Positions 9,348-17,886 of a DNA stretch of 64,000 nt are shown here, in pieces (within the stretch, counting starts at the first letter, position 1; each line of letters starts with the position of its first letter). Location: contig NZ_JAERRJ010000005.1 of NCBI RefSeq assembly GCF_016741815.1, positions 310,001 to 374,000 of the forward strand, in the 5' to 3' direction. A program made the translations under genes and the position numbers. Under the pieces are notes generated by a model. It made no database searches and was not told the origin of the DNA. It worked only from the letters and a program-made list of their open reading frames with translations. The DNA is from Nocardia acididurans. GTDB taxonomy: Bacteria > Actinomycetota > Actinomycetes > Mycobacteriales > Mycobacteriaceae.

Positions 9348-9808
9348 GCGGTCGGCCGATTCCCGAGGACCTGCTGCCGCATCTGCGGCGGGCCCGGGAT
9401 CTGGCCGACCGGAAGTACGCGGAGCCGCTGGATCTGGACAGTCTGGCGGCGGCCGCGGGGGTGTCGAAGTATCACTTCCTGCGGTGCTTCGCGGCGACCT
9501 ACGGGAAGACCCCGGCCGTATATCTGGCCGAGCGCAGGATCGAACGCGCGCAGGACCTGCTGCGCGCCACCAATGTGACGGTGACCGAGGCGTGCATGCT
9601 GGTCGGCTACAGCAGTCTGGGCTCGTTCAGCCGCAAGTTCACCGAGCTGGTGGGGATGTCGCCGTCGGAGTATCAGGCCAAGTTCGCGGCGGAGGGCGTG
9701 CCGCACATTCCCGGCTGCTACGTGTTCATGCACGGATTGTCCGACCGCAGACTGCCCGACCAGAGAATCGCAATTTCGGAGAAGCGGATCCGAAGACGCA
9801 GGTCATAG
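9344..9808 (+). CDS. AraC family transcriptional regulator
   Basis: A 154-residue protein made almost entirely of the AraC double helix-turn-helix domain (first HTH near LDLDSLAAAAGVSKYHFLRC, second at VTEACMLVGYSSLGSFSRKF, then VGMSPSEYQ). It lacks a ligand-binding domain. The GTG at 9344 overlaps the menJ TGA (GTGA), so translation is probably coupled, although function seems unrelated. The next gene encodes a VOC protein, a frequent partner of such small AraC regulators. Confidence 0.88.
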   Translation: MSGRPIPEDLLPHLRRARDLADRKYAEPLDLDSLAAAAGVSKYHFLRCFAATYGKTPAVYLAERRIERAQDLLRATNVTVTEACMLVGYSSLGSFSRKFTELVGMSPSEYQAKFAAEGVPHIPGCYVFMHGLSDRRLPDQRIAISEKRIRRRRS

Positions 9809-9817
9809 CCTTGTGGC

Positions 9818-10255
9818 ATGACGACGATTACGAACATCTCGCTGGTCACCGTGTACGTGACCGATCAGACCGAGGCCAAGCAGTGGTACATCGAGAAGCT
9901 CGGCTTCGTCGAGACCGGCGATGTCACCATGGGCGAGAACGGCTTCCGCTGGGTGACCGTCGCCCATCCGGATCATCGGGAGCTCGAGGTGACGCTCATG
10001 GTCCCCGGGCCGCCCCTGGACGACGAGTTGGCCGAGGCCACCCGCCGCTCCCTGGCGAAGGGCACGCACGGGGCGCTGGGCCTGCGCACGGATGACTGTC
10101 ACAAGACCTTCGAGGAACTCACCGCCAAGGGCGTGGATTTCGTACAGCCCCCGTCGGAGCGCCCGTACGGCGTGGAAGCCGTGATCCGGGACAACTCCGG
10201 CAACTGGCTCGTCATCGTCGAGAACCGCGAATTCGACCCGAGCGCAATGCAATAG
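9818..10255 (+). CDS. VOC family (glyoxalase/bleomycin-resistance fold) protein
   Basis: A 145-residue vicinal-oxygen-chelate protein with two beta-alpha-beta-beta-beta repeats (N-terminal repeat SLVTVYVTDQTEAKQWYIEKLGF, C-terminal repeat GLRTDDCHKTFEELTAKGVDF to DNSGNWLVIVENRE). Substrate unknown. A TAGCCT hexamer (9806-9811) sits six bases before the ATG and overlaps the AraC stop, so the gene may have its own leaderless promoter as well as readthrough from the AraC gene. Confidence 0.87.
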   Translation: MTTITNISLVTVYVTDQTEAKQWYIEKLGFVETGDVTMGENGFRWVTVAHPDHRELEVTLMVPGPPLDDELAEATRRSLAKGTHGALGLRTDDCHKTFEELTAKGVDFVQPPSERPYGVEAVIRDNSGNWLVIVENREFDPSAMQ

Positions 10256-10263
10256 ACGACCGC

Positions 10264-10332
10264 GGCCCCGGAGGCCGAAGCCCCCGGGGCCGGGGTGGGG
10301 GGTCGGGGGCGAAACCCCGAGAGCCCCCGAGA
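10264..10332. repeat. GC-rich hairpin/repeat between convergent genes
   Basis: GGCCCCGG (10264-10271) pairs with CCGGGGCC (10284-10291), giving a terminator-like hairpin after the VOC gene. It is followed by a G-run/C-run block (GGGGGGTCGGGGGCGAAACC and on to 10332) that resembles a block near 29305-29356. It lies between the VOC gene and the convergent DUF2505 gene. No U-run is present. Confidence 0.5.
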
Positions 10333-10341
10333 GCGGGCGTA

Positions 10342-10845
10342 CTACGCGGTCTGCGAGGCGAACCACTCCTCGACGGACTTGCGCTCGCTGTTCATGGTCT
10401 TCTGGAGCAGGTTCTCGACCAGCGGCTCGATCGCCCCGCCGACCAGCGGCACGCTCACGTCCACGGTGCCCGCGGCCTCGATCTCGGATCCCTCGGCGGT
10501 GGGCCGCAATTCGAAGGTGCCCTCCATGGCGGTGGTGATCCCGCCCGACTTCCCGATGAACGTGCCCTTGGCGATCTCGCCGTCCAGGGCGCCCCAGGTG
10601 TCGGTGCGCTCGAGCATGAGGTCGCTCTTGAGCACCTTCTTGACGATGCCGGGAATCTTGTCCTCGGGCGCTTTTTCGGTCATATGGATGCGCGCGGTGC
10701 CGGGGCCGTCCGGGTGGGACAGGTCCAGGGTCGCGGTGGCGGCGTCCTTGAAGCGCGCCTGCCACATCTCGTCGTTGGTGAGTGCCCGGTGAAGATCTTC
10801 TACCGGAACGCTGTACTGCACGGTGAAGCTGAATTTACGGGACAT
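10342..10845 (-). CDS. DUF2505 domain-containing protein
   Basis: A 167-residue protein of the DUF2505 family, an actinobacterial SRPBCC-like (START superfamily) group of unknown ligand. The N-terminus MSRKFSFTVQYSVPVEDLHRALTNDEMW and the C-terminal EPLVENLLQKTMNSERKSVEEW helix fit the family. No catalytic residues can be assigned. It is divergent from the DUF3592 gene with only 39 bases between starts. Confidence 0.85.
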   Translation of the reverse strand: MSRKFSFTVQYSVPVEDLHRALTNDEMWQARFKDAATATLDLSHPDGPGTARIHMTEKAPEDKIPGIVKKVLKSDLMLERTDTWGALDGEIAKGTFIGKSGGITTAMEGTFELRPTAEGSEIEAAGTVDVSVPLVGGAIEPLVENLLQKTMNSERKSVEEWFASQTA

Positions 10846-10884
10846 GGCGGCAAGGGTAGCGGGGCCGTGGAATAGCCTGGTGAA

Positions 10885-11391
10885 GTGTCGGAAACTAGCC
10901 AGTCTGCTACCGGATTGCGGCGGCGTGCGAAACGCCTGCGGCGGGCCCGGATCGGGGTCGTGATCACCGCGTGCGCGGTGAGCGTGCTGGCCCTGCTGCT
11001 GCTGGCCGCGGCCTGGCGCGACGATCAGCTGATCAATGCCGACAAGGGCGTGACCAGCGCGGAAGTGCTCTCGGCGGGCCGTCTCCGCTCGGCGGTGATC
11101 TACGTGACCCCCGATGGCGTGACCCACAATCCGAAGGTCGGCGTGCTCTATCCGACCAAGTTGACCGCCGGTGAACGGATCAATGTCGAATACCGGCGCA
11201 GCGATCCGGATCTCGTGCGTGTCGCCGGGCGCGACGTTCGTGTCGCGATCATTCCGATGCTGTCGGTGGTCGCCGTGGCGTGGCTGATCGCACTGCCGCT
11301 GCTGTGGCTGCTGGGCTCTCCGCCGACGCGGTGGCTCGCGTCGTTCAACGCGGCCCGATCGCGGTGGTCGCGCCCGCGCCGCGAGAGCTAG
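10885..11391 (+). CDS. DUF3592 family membrane protein
   Basis: A 168-residue protein with two transmembrane segments (residues about 24-45 and 122-145) flanking an extracytoplasmic beta-rich DUF3592 domain (VIYVTPDGVTHNPKVGVLYP). GTG start, with a TAGCCT hexamer (10873-10878) six bases upstream, so a leaderless mRNA is likely. It matches the small membrane gene beside menD/menG in M. tuberculosis (Rv0556 type). Function unknown. Its stop codon lies inside the -10-like element of menG. Confidence 0.85.
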   Translation: MSETSQSATGLRRRAKRLRRARIGVVITACAVSVLALLLLAAAWRDDQLINADKGVTSAEVLSAGRLRSAVIYVTPDGVTHNPKVGVLYPTKLTAGERINVEYRRSDPDLVRVAGRDVRVAIIPMLSVVAVAWLIALPLLWLLGSPPTRWLASFNAARSRWSRPRRES

Positions 11392-11400
11392 TGTGCGCAT
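11389..11400 (+). promoter_or_regulatory. -10-like element of menG, leaderless start predicted
   Basis: TAGTGT at 11389-11394 is followed by six bases and then the menG ATG. It shares its TAG with the stop codon of the DUF3592 gene. No Shine-Dalgarno sequence precedes the ATG. A start site at or next to the A of ATG is expected from the spacing. Confidence 0.5.
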
Positions 11401-12114
11401 ATGGCGAAAACGGAGCGGCAGGAACTGATTCGGGCCTCGCTCGAGAAGCAGCCGCATGAAGTCGCGTCGATGTTCGACGGGGTCGCGAAGCGGTACGACC
11501 TGACCAATACGTTGATTTCGGGGGGCCAGGACCGCTACTGGCGCTACCAGACGCGCAAGGCCCTGGCCCTGCGTCCCGGCGAACGCGTGCTGGATCTGGC
11601 TGCGGGGACCGGTGTTTCGACGGTCGAACTCGCCAGGTCGGGTGCGTGGTGTGTGGCCGCGGACTTCTCGCAGGGGATGCTGGCGGCCGGGCGCTTCCGC
11701 AATGTGCCGATGGTCGCCGGTGACGCGATGGCGCTGCCGTTCGCGGACGAATCCTTCGACGCGGTGACCATCTCCTACGGTCTGCGCAATGTGTCGGATC
11801 CGGATCTGGCGCTGCGCGAGATGCTGCGCGTGACCAAGCCGGGCGGGCGGTTGGTGGTGGCGGAGTTCTCGACGCCGACCTTCGCCCCGTTCCGGACCAT
11901 CTACATGGAGTACCTGATGAAGGCGCTGCCCGCGGTGGCCAAGAAGGTCTCCTCGAATCCGGACGCCTACGTGTACCTGGCCGAATCCATCCGGGCCTGG
12001 CCGACACAGTCGCAGCTGGCCCTGCGCATCGCCGACGCCGGATGGTCGTCGGTGAAGTGGAAGAACCTGAGCGGCGGCGCGGTGGCCCTGCACCGCGGAT
12101 TCAAACTGAGCTGA
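11401..12114 (+). CDS. menG: Demethylmenaquinone methyltransferase MenG
   Basis: SAM-dependent UbiE/MenG methyltransferase that makes menaquinone from demethylmenaquinone, 237 residues. The SAM motif [16 protein letters not shown], the motif [25 protein letters not shown] and the C-terminal [13 protein letters not shown] are characteristic. The ATG at 11401 lacks a clear Shine-Dalgarno; a TAGTGT hexamer six bases before suggests a leaderless transcript. Other menaquinone genes flank it at a distance (grcC, menJ on one side, menD on the other). Confidence 0.95.
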   Translation: MAKTERQELIRASLEKQPHEVASMFDGVAKRYDLTNTLISGGQDRYWRYQTRKALALRPGERVLDLAAGTGVSTVELARSGAWCVAADFSQGMLAAGRFRNVPMVAGDAMALPFADESFDAVTISYGLRNVSDPDLALREMLRVTKPGGRLVVAEFSTPTFAPFRTIYMEYLMKALPAVAKKVSSNPDAYVYLAESIRAWPTQSQLALRIADAGWSSVKWKNLSGGAVALHRGFKLS

Positions 12115-12153
12115 ACCGGCGGCGGGTAGCGGCTGACCGGCCCGCCCGCCACC

Positions 12154-12174
12154 AACCGCACGCTGCGGTTTTGT
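12154..12174 (+). terminator. Probable terminator after menG
   Basis: AACCGCA and TGCGGTT form a 7-bp stem with a CGC loop (12154-12170), followed by TTGT. It lies 40 bases after the menG stop. The stem is short but the trailing T-rich end fits an intrinsic terminator. Confidence 0.55.
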
Positions 12175-12292
12175 GAATCCCGTCACCGAATCGCGCTCCT
12201 CACCACCGATTTACACGGCTGTGAGGAGCAATGTCATCTGCCGATAACTTTCGGTAAATCCCCCGCAATCGGGGATGGCCATCATCGGACAC

Positions 12293-15200
12293 ATGACGGA
12301 TGCAGCCACCCCCCGCTCGGGCACCCGGACGGCGTGCTCGTACTGCGGCGTGGGCTGCGGCATCACCGTCGACACCAAGGCGGACGCGTCCGGCGCGACC
12401 GTGATCGCGAAGGTGAGCGGTGACAAGCTGCACCCGGTGAACGGCGGTCGGCTGTGCACCAAGGGCGCCACCCATGCCGAACTGATGCGGACGCCGGGCC
12501 GGATGGAGACGGCGTTCCGGCGGCCGGAGCGCGGTCAGGCTCCACAGCCGGTGCCCGTGGACGAGGCGGTGCGGGAGGCCGCCGAGCGGCTGCGCGGGAT
12601 TCTCGACACGCACGGACCGGATGCCATCGCCCTGTACGTGTCCGGGCAGATGTCGATCGAGGCCCAGTATCTGGCGACCAAACTCGCCAAGGGCTACCTG
12701 CGGACCGTGCACATCGAGGCCAATTCCCGGCTGTGCATGGCCAGTGCCGCCACCGGGTACAAGCAGTCGCTGGGTGCGGACGGCCCGCCCGGCTCCTACG
12801 ACGACATCGATCACGCCGACCTGTTCTTCGTGACCGGCGCGAATCTGGCCGACTGCCATCCGATCCTGTTCCTGCGCATGGCAGATCGGCTCAAGGCGGG
12901 CGCGAAGCTCATCGTGGTGGATCCGCGCCGCACCGATACCGCGGCGCGGGCGGATCTGTTCCTGCAGATCAAGCCCGGCACGGATCTGGCGCTGCTGAAC
13001 GGGCTGCTGCATCTGCTGGTGGAGAACGGCTCGATCGACGAGGAATTCATCGCTGAGCACACCGAGGGCTGGGCGGCGATGCCGGAGTTCCTGGCCGCCT
13101 ATCCGCCCGCCGAGGTCGCCGCGATCACCGGTCTGGCCGAGGCCGACATCCGCACCGCCGCGGCGTGGATCGGTGCGGCGGGCGAATGGATGTCGTTGTG
13201 GACCATGGGAATCAACCAGTCCACGCACGGCACCTGGAGCACCAACGCCATCGTGAACCTGCACCTGGCCACCGGCGCGATCTGCCGCACCGGCAGCGGG
13301 CCGTTCTCGGTCACCGGGCAGCCCAATGCCATGGGCGGGCGCGAAATGGGTTACATGGGACCGGGATTGCCCGGTCAGCGCGCCGTGCTCAACGAGGCGG
13401 ACCGCACCTTCGTGGAGAACGTGTGGGAGCTGGAACCGGGGACCATCCGGTCCGAGGCCGGACCGGGCACCGTCGAGATGTGGCGGGGGCTCGAGGACGG
13501 CCGGATCAAGGCCGCCTGGATCATCTGCTCCAATCCCGTTGCCTCCATGGCGAATCGGAAGACCGTGATCGCCGGGCTGGAAGCAGCCGAACTGGTGATC
13601 GCGCAGGACGTGTACATCGAGACCGCCACCAACGCCTACGCCGACCTGCTGCTGCCGAGCACCCTGTGGGCGGAAGCCGATGCGGTGATGGTGAATTCGG
13701 AACGCAGTCTGACGCTGCTGCGGCAGTCGGTGGATCCGGTCGGCGCCGCCCGGCCGGACTGGCAGCTCATCGCCCAGGTGGCGACCGCCATGGGCTTCCC
13801 GGGTTTCGACTTCGCCTCCAGCGCCGAGGTTTTCGACGAGATCCGGCGTTTCGCGAATCCGGCCACCGGCTACGATCTGCGCGGCGTCAGCTACGAGGCG
13901 CTGCGGGAAGGCCCGATGCAGTGGCCCTGCCCCGATCCGGCGCAGCGCCGCAATCCGATTCGCTATGTGAACGACGGCGTGAGCCAGACCCTGTTCACCG
14001 ACGCGAACGGCCACACCCCGCGCCTGGCGTTCGCGACGCCCAGCCGCCGCGCCGTCTTCTGGCCGCGTGAGCACCTGCTGCCCGCCGAGATGCCGGACGA
14101 GGATTTCCCGTTCCTGCTCAATACCGGTCGCCTGCAGCATCAGTGGCACACCATGACCAAGACCGGGAAGATCGCCAAGCTCACCAAGCTCAACGGCAAG
14201 CCGTTCGTCGAGGTGCATCCCGAGGATGCCGGGAAGCTGGGTATCGGCGAGGGTGATCAGCTCGAAATCGCCTCGCGCCGTGGGCGGGCCGTGCTGCCCG
14301 CGCAGATCAGCGACCGGGTGCTGCCGGGCACCTGCTTCGCGCCCTTCCACTGGAACGACGAACAGGGCGAGTATCTGACCATCAACGCCGTCACCAACGA
14401 TGCCGTGGATCCGGCGTCCCTGCAGCCGGAGTTCAAGGCGTGCGCGGTGCACCTGCGCAAGGTCGCCGCTCTGCCGGAGCCGGAGGCGGCACCGGAACCG
14501 ATGACGATGCCGGTCGGCCTTGCCGCCGCTCCGCTCGGCGCTGCATCAATTCCGAACGGACCGCATCCGCTGGCGGTAATGCTGGGCCTGGAGACGGCCA
14601 CCGCGCCGATGCTCAGCGAAACCGAGCGCATCTATCTGGGCGGCTATCTGGCCGCGCTGCAATCGCTTCCGGTCACGGGTCAGCCGGTGCTGCCGGAGTC
14701 CGCTCCGGTCTCACGCGCGAGCCGGATGTGGATCGACGGCCTGCTCGCCGGCATGTACTCGCGCACCTCGGGCGCGGAGCACGGCCACTCCCCCGCCGCC
14801 GGGGACGCGAATGTCGCGGTGACCGAAGTGGAGGCCGCCCTGCGCACGGTAACCGTGCTGTGGGCTTCCCAGACCGGGACGGCCGAGGAGCTGGCCGCCG
14901 AAACCGCCACCCGCATAGCCGATTCCGGCTTCGCGCCGCGCCTGATCGACATGGACTCCGCCGACCTGTCCGACCTGACCGGCGAGGTGCTGATCATCAG
15001 CAGCACCTTCGGGGACGGCGGCCCGCCGGACAATGGCGCGGACTTCTGGGAACGCCTGTCCGACAGCGTGATCCGTCTCAACAGCGTGCGCTACGCGGTC
15101 TTCGCCCTCGGCGACTCCTCCTACGACGACTTCTGCGGCCACGGCCGCAAACTCGACGAACTCCTCGCCAAGCGCGGCGCGAAACGCCTGCTCCCCCGCG

Positions 15201-16606
15201 TGGACAGCGAACCCGACCACGAAGAGCTGTCGGCTCGCTGGCTGAGCGATATCGTCGGCGCGCTCAGCGAGAGCGGGGACGGCGACGGTAACCCTCATCC
15301 CGGCGCGCTTCTTGGCCGGGATCCACACCGGCAGCATCCGAGCGCGGTGGACTCCGGCCACGAGCACGCCGGAATGACGGGAGGTCAGGCGACCGGAATG
15401 ACGGGAGGCCCGACAGCCGGGGTGGCGGGAAGCCGTGCGGCCACGGCGGTGCTGTCACCGCAGCGATCCACGCCCGCGCCGTTCACCCGGAACTCGCCGG
15501 TCGCCTCGAAACTGGTTCGCAATGAACTGCTTTCGCGGCCCGGATGCGATAAGGAGGTGCGGCAGTTCGGCTTCGATCTCAGCGGTTTGGATGCCTCCTA
15601 CGAGGTCGGGGATTCGCTGGGCATCAAGCCCGCCAATTGCGAATCGCTGGTGTCGGAGTGGCTGCAGGTCACCGGGCTCGACGGCCGCCGGACCATTGAG
15701 ATCGACGATCAGGAACTGCTGCTGGCCGAAGCGCTGCGCACGCATTACGACATCACCAAGGTGAGTTCGGATTTCCTGGGATTCATCGCGGAGCGCAATG
15801 CCAGCCCGCGCCTGGCGAAACTGCTGCGCCGCGACAATCGCAATGAGCTGGACGGCTACCTGTGGGATCGGCAGGCCGTGGACGTGCTGCGCGATTTCCC
15901 GGTGCACGCCGATCTGGTCGAATGGGTGGGCGCGCTGAAAAAGCTGCAGCCACGCCAGTATTCGATTTCGTCGAGCCCGCTGGTGAGCCCCAAGGAGGTG
16001 CAGCTGACCGTGGGCGTGGTGCGCTACGGCGATCCGGCCGCCATCGGTTCGGCGGCGCGGCGCGGCGGTGTCTCCTCGACCTTCCTGGCCGATCGCGCGG
16101 ATCTGGATGTGCCGATCTTCCTGCAGCGCGCCCCGCATTTCCGCCCGCCGCTGGATCCGAACGCGCCCATGATCATGGTCGGCCCGGGTACCGGCATCGC
16201 CCCGTTCCGCGGTTTCCTGCAGGAGCGCCGGGCCCTGGGCTGCAGGGGCCGCAACTGGCTGTTCTTCGGCGATCAGCACGCCAAGGACAACTTCTACTAT
16301 CGCGCCGAGCTGGAGGACATGTTCCGCTCCGGCTTCCTGACCCGCCTGGATCTGGCCTTCTCCCGCGATCAGCGCGAACGGATCTACGTGCAGCACAGGA
16401 TGATCGAGCACGGCGCGGAGCTGTGGGCGTGGTTGCGTGAGGGCGGGCACTTCTATGTCTGCGGCGACGCCTCCCGGATGGCCAAGGATGTGGACGACAC
16501 CCTGCTGAAGATCGCGCGTATTCACGGCAAGCTGTCCGAGGACGCGGCACTCGCGTTCAAGAAGCAGTTGGTGGCCGAGAAACGCTATGTGCGTGACGTG
16601 TACTGA
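12293..16606 (+). CDS. Assimilatory nitrate reductase fused to flavodoxin/FNR reductase
   Basis: A 1437-residue fusion. Residues 1 to about 730 are a molybdopterin bis-MGD nitrate reductase with an N-terminal 4Fe-4S cluster (Cys15, Cys18, Cys22, Cys55). Residues about 852-995 are a flavodoxin domain (FMN loop SQTGTAEEL, then SSTFGDGGPPDN). Residues about 1062-1437 are a CysJ-type FAD/NADPH reductase (FAD motif RQYSISSSP near 1220, NADPH motif GPGTGIAPFRGF near 1296, aromatic C-terminus YVRDVY). One chain should carry electrons from NADPH to nitrate. No nitrite reductase or transporter adjoins it. Linker 1000-1039 derives from palindromic DNA. An ATG six codons upstream (12275) is possible. 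Confidence 0.93.
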   Translation: MTDAATPRSGTRTACSYCGVGCGITVDTKADASGATVIAKVSGDKLHPVNGGRLCTKGATHAELMRTPGRMETAFRRPERGQAPQPVPVDEAVREAAERLRGILDTHGPDAIALYVSGQMSIEAQYLATKLAKGYLRTVHIEANSRLCMASAATGYKQSLGADGPPGSYDDIDHADLFFVTGANLADCHPILFLRMADRLKAGAKLIVVDPRRTDTAARADLFLQIKPGTDLALLNGLLHLLVENGSIDEEFIAEHTEGWAAMPEFLAAYPPAEVAAITGLAEADIRTAAAWIGAAGEWMSLWTMGINQSTHGTWSTNAIVNLHLATGAICRTGSGPFSVTGQPNAMGGREMGYMGPGLPGQRAVLNEADRTFVENVWELEPGTIRSEAGPGTVEMWRGLEDGRIKAAWIICSNPVASMANRKTVIAGLEAAELVIAQDVYIETATNAYADLLLPSTLWAEADAVMVNSERSLTLLRQSVDPVGAARPDWQLIAQVATAMGFPGFDFASSAEVFDEIRRFANPATGYDLRGVSYEALREGPMQWPCPDPAQRRNPIRYVNDGVSQTLFTDANGHTPRLAFATPSRRAVFWPREHLLPAEMPDEDFPFLLNTGRLQHQWHTMTKTGKIAKLTKLNGKPFVEVHPEDAGKLGIGEGDQLEIASRRGRAVLPAQISDRVLPGTCFAPFHWNDEQGEYLTINAVTNDAVDPASLQPEFKACAVHLRKVAALPEPEAAPEPMTMPVGLAAAPLGAASIPNGPHPLAVMLGLETATAPMLSETERIYLGGYLAALQSLPVTGQPVLPESAPVSRASRMWIDGLLAGMYSRTSGAEHGHSPAAGDANVAVTEVEAALRTVTVLWASQTGTAEELAAETATRIADSGFAPRLIDMDSADLSDLTGEVLIISSTFGDGGPPDNGADFWERLSDSVIRLNSVRYAVFALGDSSYDDFCGHGRKLDELLAKRGAKRLLPRVDSEPDHEELSARWLSDIVGALSESGDGDGNPHPGALLGRDPHRQHPSAVDSGHEHAGMTGGQATGMTGGPTAGVAGSRAATAVLSPQRSTPAPFTRNSPVASKLVRNELLSRPGCDKEVRQFGFDLSGLDASYEVGDSLGIKPANCESLVSEWLQVTGLDGRRTIEIDDQELLLAEALRTHYDITKVSSDFLGFIAERNASPRLAKLLRRDNRNELDGYLWDRQAVDVLRDFPVHADLVEWVGALKKLQPRQYSISSSPLVSPKEVQLTVGVVRYGDPAAIGSAARRGGVSSTFLADRADLDVPIFLQRAPHFRPPLDPNAPMIMVGPGTGIAPFRGFLQERRALGCRGRNWLFFGDQHAKDNFYYRAELEDMFRSGFLTRLDLAFSRDQRERIYVQHRMIEHGAELWAWLREGGHFYVCGDASRMAKDVDDTLLKIARIHGKLSEDAALAFKKQLVAEKRYVRDVY
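15294..15408. repeat. Palindromic element plus tandem 24-bp repeat inside nitrate reductase linker
   Basis: The left arm (15294-15326, beginning CTCATCCCGGCG, ending GGGATCCAC) and the right arm (15347-15378, beginning GTGGACTCCGG, ending CCGGAATGAC) are imperfect inverted copies. Each arm also folds on itself (ATCCCGGC with GCCGGGAT at 15297-15322). It is followed by CCGGAATGACGGGAGG twice (15369-15384, 15393-15408; period 24). It is translated in frame as a linker between the flavodoxin and FNR domains. Confidence 0.8.
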
Positions 16607-16730
16607 TCGCCGGTCGCCTGCCGGGCATCCGGACATGGCCCGCACGTAACTATCCCGGTATGTTGTTCGGCGGCAGAGTTTTGCCGTCACGGGGCGGTCT
16701 GATGAGGGAAATCTGGGAGGGGCGGGGATC

Positions 16731-17837
16731 TTGATCCGTCGAACAATCGTGCGTACGGCCGTGGCCGCCGTGGTGACCGCGGTGTCCTTGAGCATCGGCG
16801 GGCAGGCGCTGGCGGATCCGCCGGAGCAGCCGGGCGCCGGGCAGCCGGAAGGACAGGGTCCCGAGGCTCAGGGGCCGGAGGGGCAGGGACCGAAGCCGCA
16901 GGTCACCATTCCGACGGTGAAGTCGGCGGACGGTTCGTACATCAAGAACATCGTCCCGGTGGACGCGCGCACCCTGCATTTCGACATCTATTCGGCGGCC
17001 ATGGACACCGTGCTGCCGGTGGAGGTGATGCTGCCGGCCGACACCTCGGTGCCGCGCCCGAGCCTGTATCTGCTCAGTGGCGCGGACGGCGGCGCGGGGC
17101 AGGCGAATTGGCAGGGCAAGACCGATGCCATGCAGTTCCTGTCGGACAAGAACGTGAATGTCATCCAGATCCTGGGTGGCGGGTTCAGTTTCTACACCGA
17201 CTGGTTGCAGCCTGATCCGAAGCTGGGCGTCTACAAGTACGACACCTACATCGGCAAGGAACTGCCGACGCTGATGGATGCCGCGCTGAACACCAATGGC
17301 GTGAACGCCATTGCGGGCCTGTCGATGTCGGGTCTGTCGGTGCTGAATCTGGTGACCCACAATCCGGGCCTGTTCCAGGCTGCGGCGGTGTACTCCGGTC
17401 TGACGCAGACCAGTGACCCGATCGCGCAGGAGGCGGTGAAGCTGACCGTGAACGAGTGGGGCGGCGGCACGGTCGAGAACATGTGGGGCGCCATGGACAA
17501 TCCGCTGTGGGTGGAGAACGATCCGACGGTGAATGCCGAAAAGCTGCGCGGGGTCGAACTTTTCGTGTCGACCGGCAACGGCATTCCGGGAGCCTATGAT
17601 CTGCCGAGTTCCAAGTGGGCGACCACGAACACCTCGGAATATCCGAAGACGATCGCGCTGGGCATGATCATCGAGGCCAGCATCAACCTGTTCAACCACA
17701 ATTTCCAGGCCAAGCTGAATTCTCTCGGCATCCCGGCGACCTTCGTCTACCGCGATGTCGGCCTGCACTCCTGGGGCTACTGGCAGGACGACCTCAAGAC
17801 CTCGTGGGGCGTGCTCGCCAAGGGCCTCGGCCTGTAG
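16731..17837 (+). CDS. Secreted mycolyltransferase/esterase (antigen 85 family)
   Basis: A 368-residue alpha/beta hydrolase of the antigen 85/esterase D family, expected to transfer mycolyl groups onto arabinogalactan or trehalose outside the cell. A signal peptide spans residues 1-28 (MIRRTIVRTAVAAVV...GGQALA), then a Q/G/P-rich spacer with GQGPEAQGPEGQGP repeats. The catalytic serine region AGLSMSGLSVL is at about 196-205, and the C-terminal VGLHSWGYWQDDL carries the catalytic histidine. TTG start at 16731. It sits downstream of the nitrate reductase, probably in its own unit, and ends at a strong terminator. Confidence 0.9.
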   Translation: MIRRTIVRTAVAAVVTAVSLSIGGQALADPPEQPGAGQPEGQGPEAQGPEGQGPKPQVTIPTVKSADGSYIKNIVPVDARTLHFDIYSAAMDTVLPVEVMLPADTSVPRPSLYLLSGADGGAGQANWQGKTDAMQFLSDKNVNVIQILGGGFSFYTDWLQPDPKLGVYKYDTYIGKELPTLMDAALNTNGVNAIAGLSMSGLSVLNLVTHNPGLFQAAAVYSGLTQTSDPIAQEAVKLTVNEWGGGTVENMWGAMDNPLWVENDPTVNAEKLRGVELFVSTGNGIPGAYDLPSSKWATTNTSEYPKTIALGMIIEASINLFNHNFQAKLNSLGIPATFVYRDVGLHSWGYWQDDLKTSWGVLAKGLGL

Positions 17838-17853
17838 GACCGCATGATCGAAG

Positions 17854-17880
17854 AGACCCCGGCACGGTCTGCCGGGGTCT
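17854..17880. terminator. Bidirectional terminator
   Basis: A perfect 11-bp stem AGACCCCGGCA/TGCCGGGGTCT with loop CGGTC is followed by TTCTCGTT on the plus strand and preceded by GATCGAAG. It sits between the mycolyltransferase and the convergent aldo/keto reductase and can serve both. Confidence 0.85.
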
Positions 17881-17886
17881 TTCTCG

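Noticed and set aside
9344..9808. AraC gene as a truncated pseudogene because it lacks a ligand domain
   Set aside because: HTH-only AraC proteins of about 150 residues paired with VOC genes are common, and the frame and start overlap are intact.
12200..14452. A 750-residue minus-strand open frame opposite the nitrate reductase
   Set aside because: It is rich in H, R, G and D with no family resemblance, and is a mirror of the strongly coding plus strand in GC-rich DNA.
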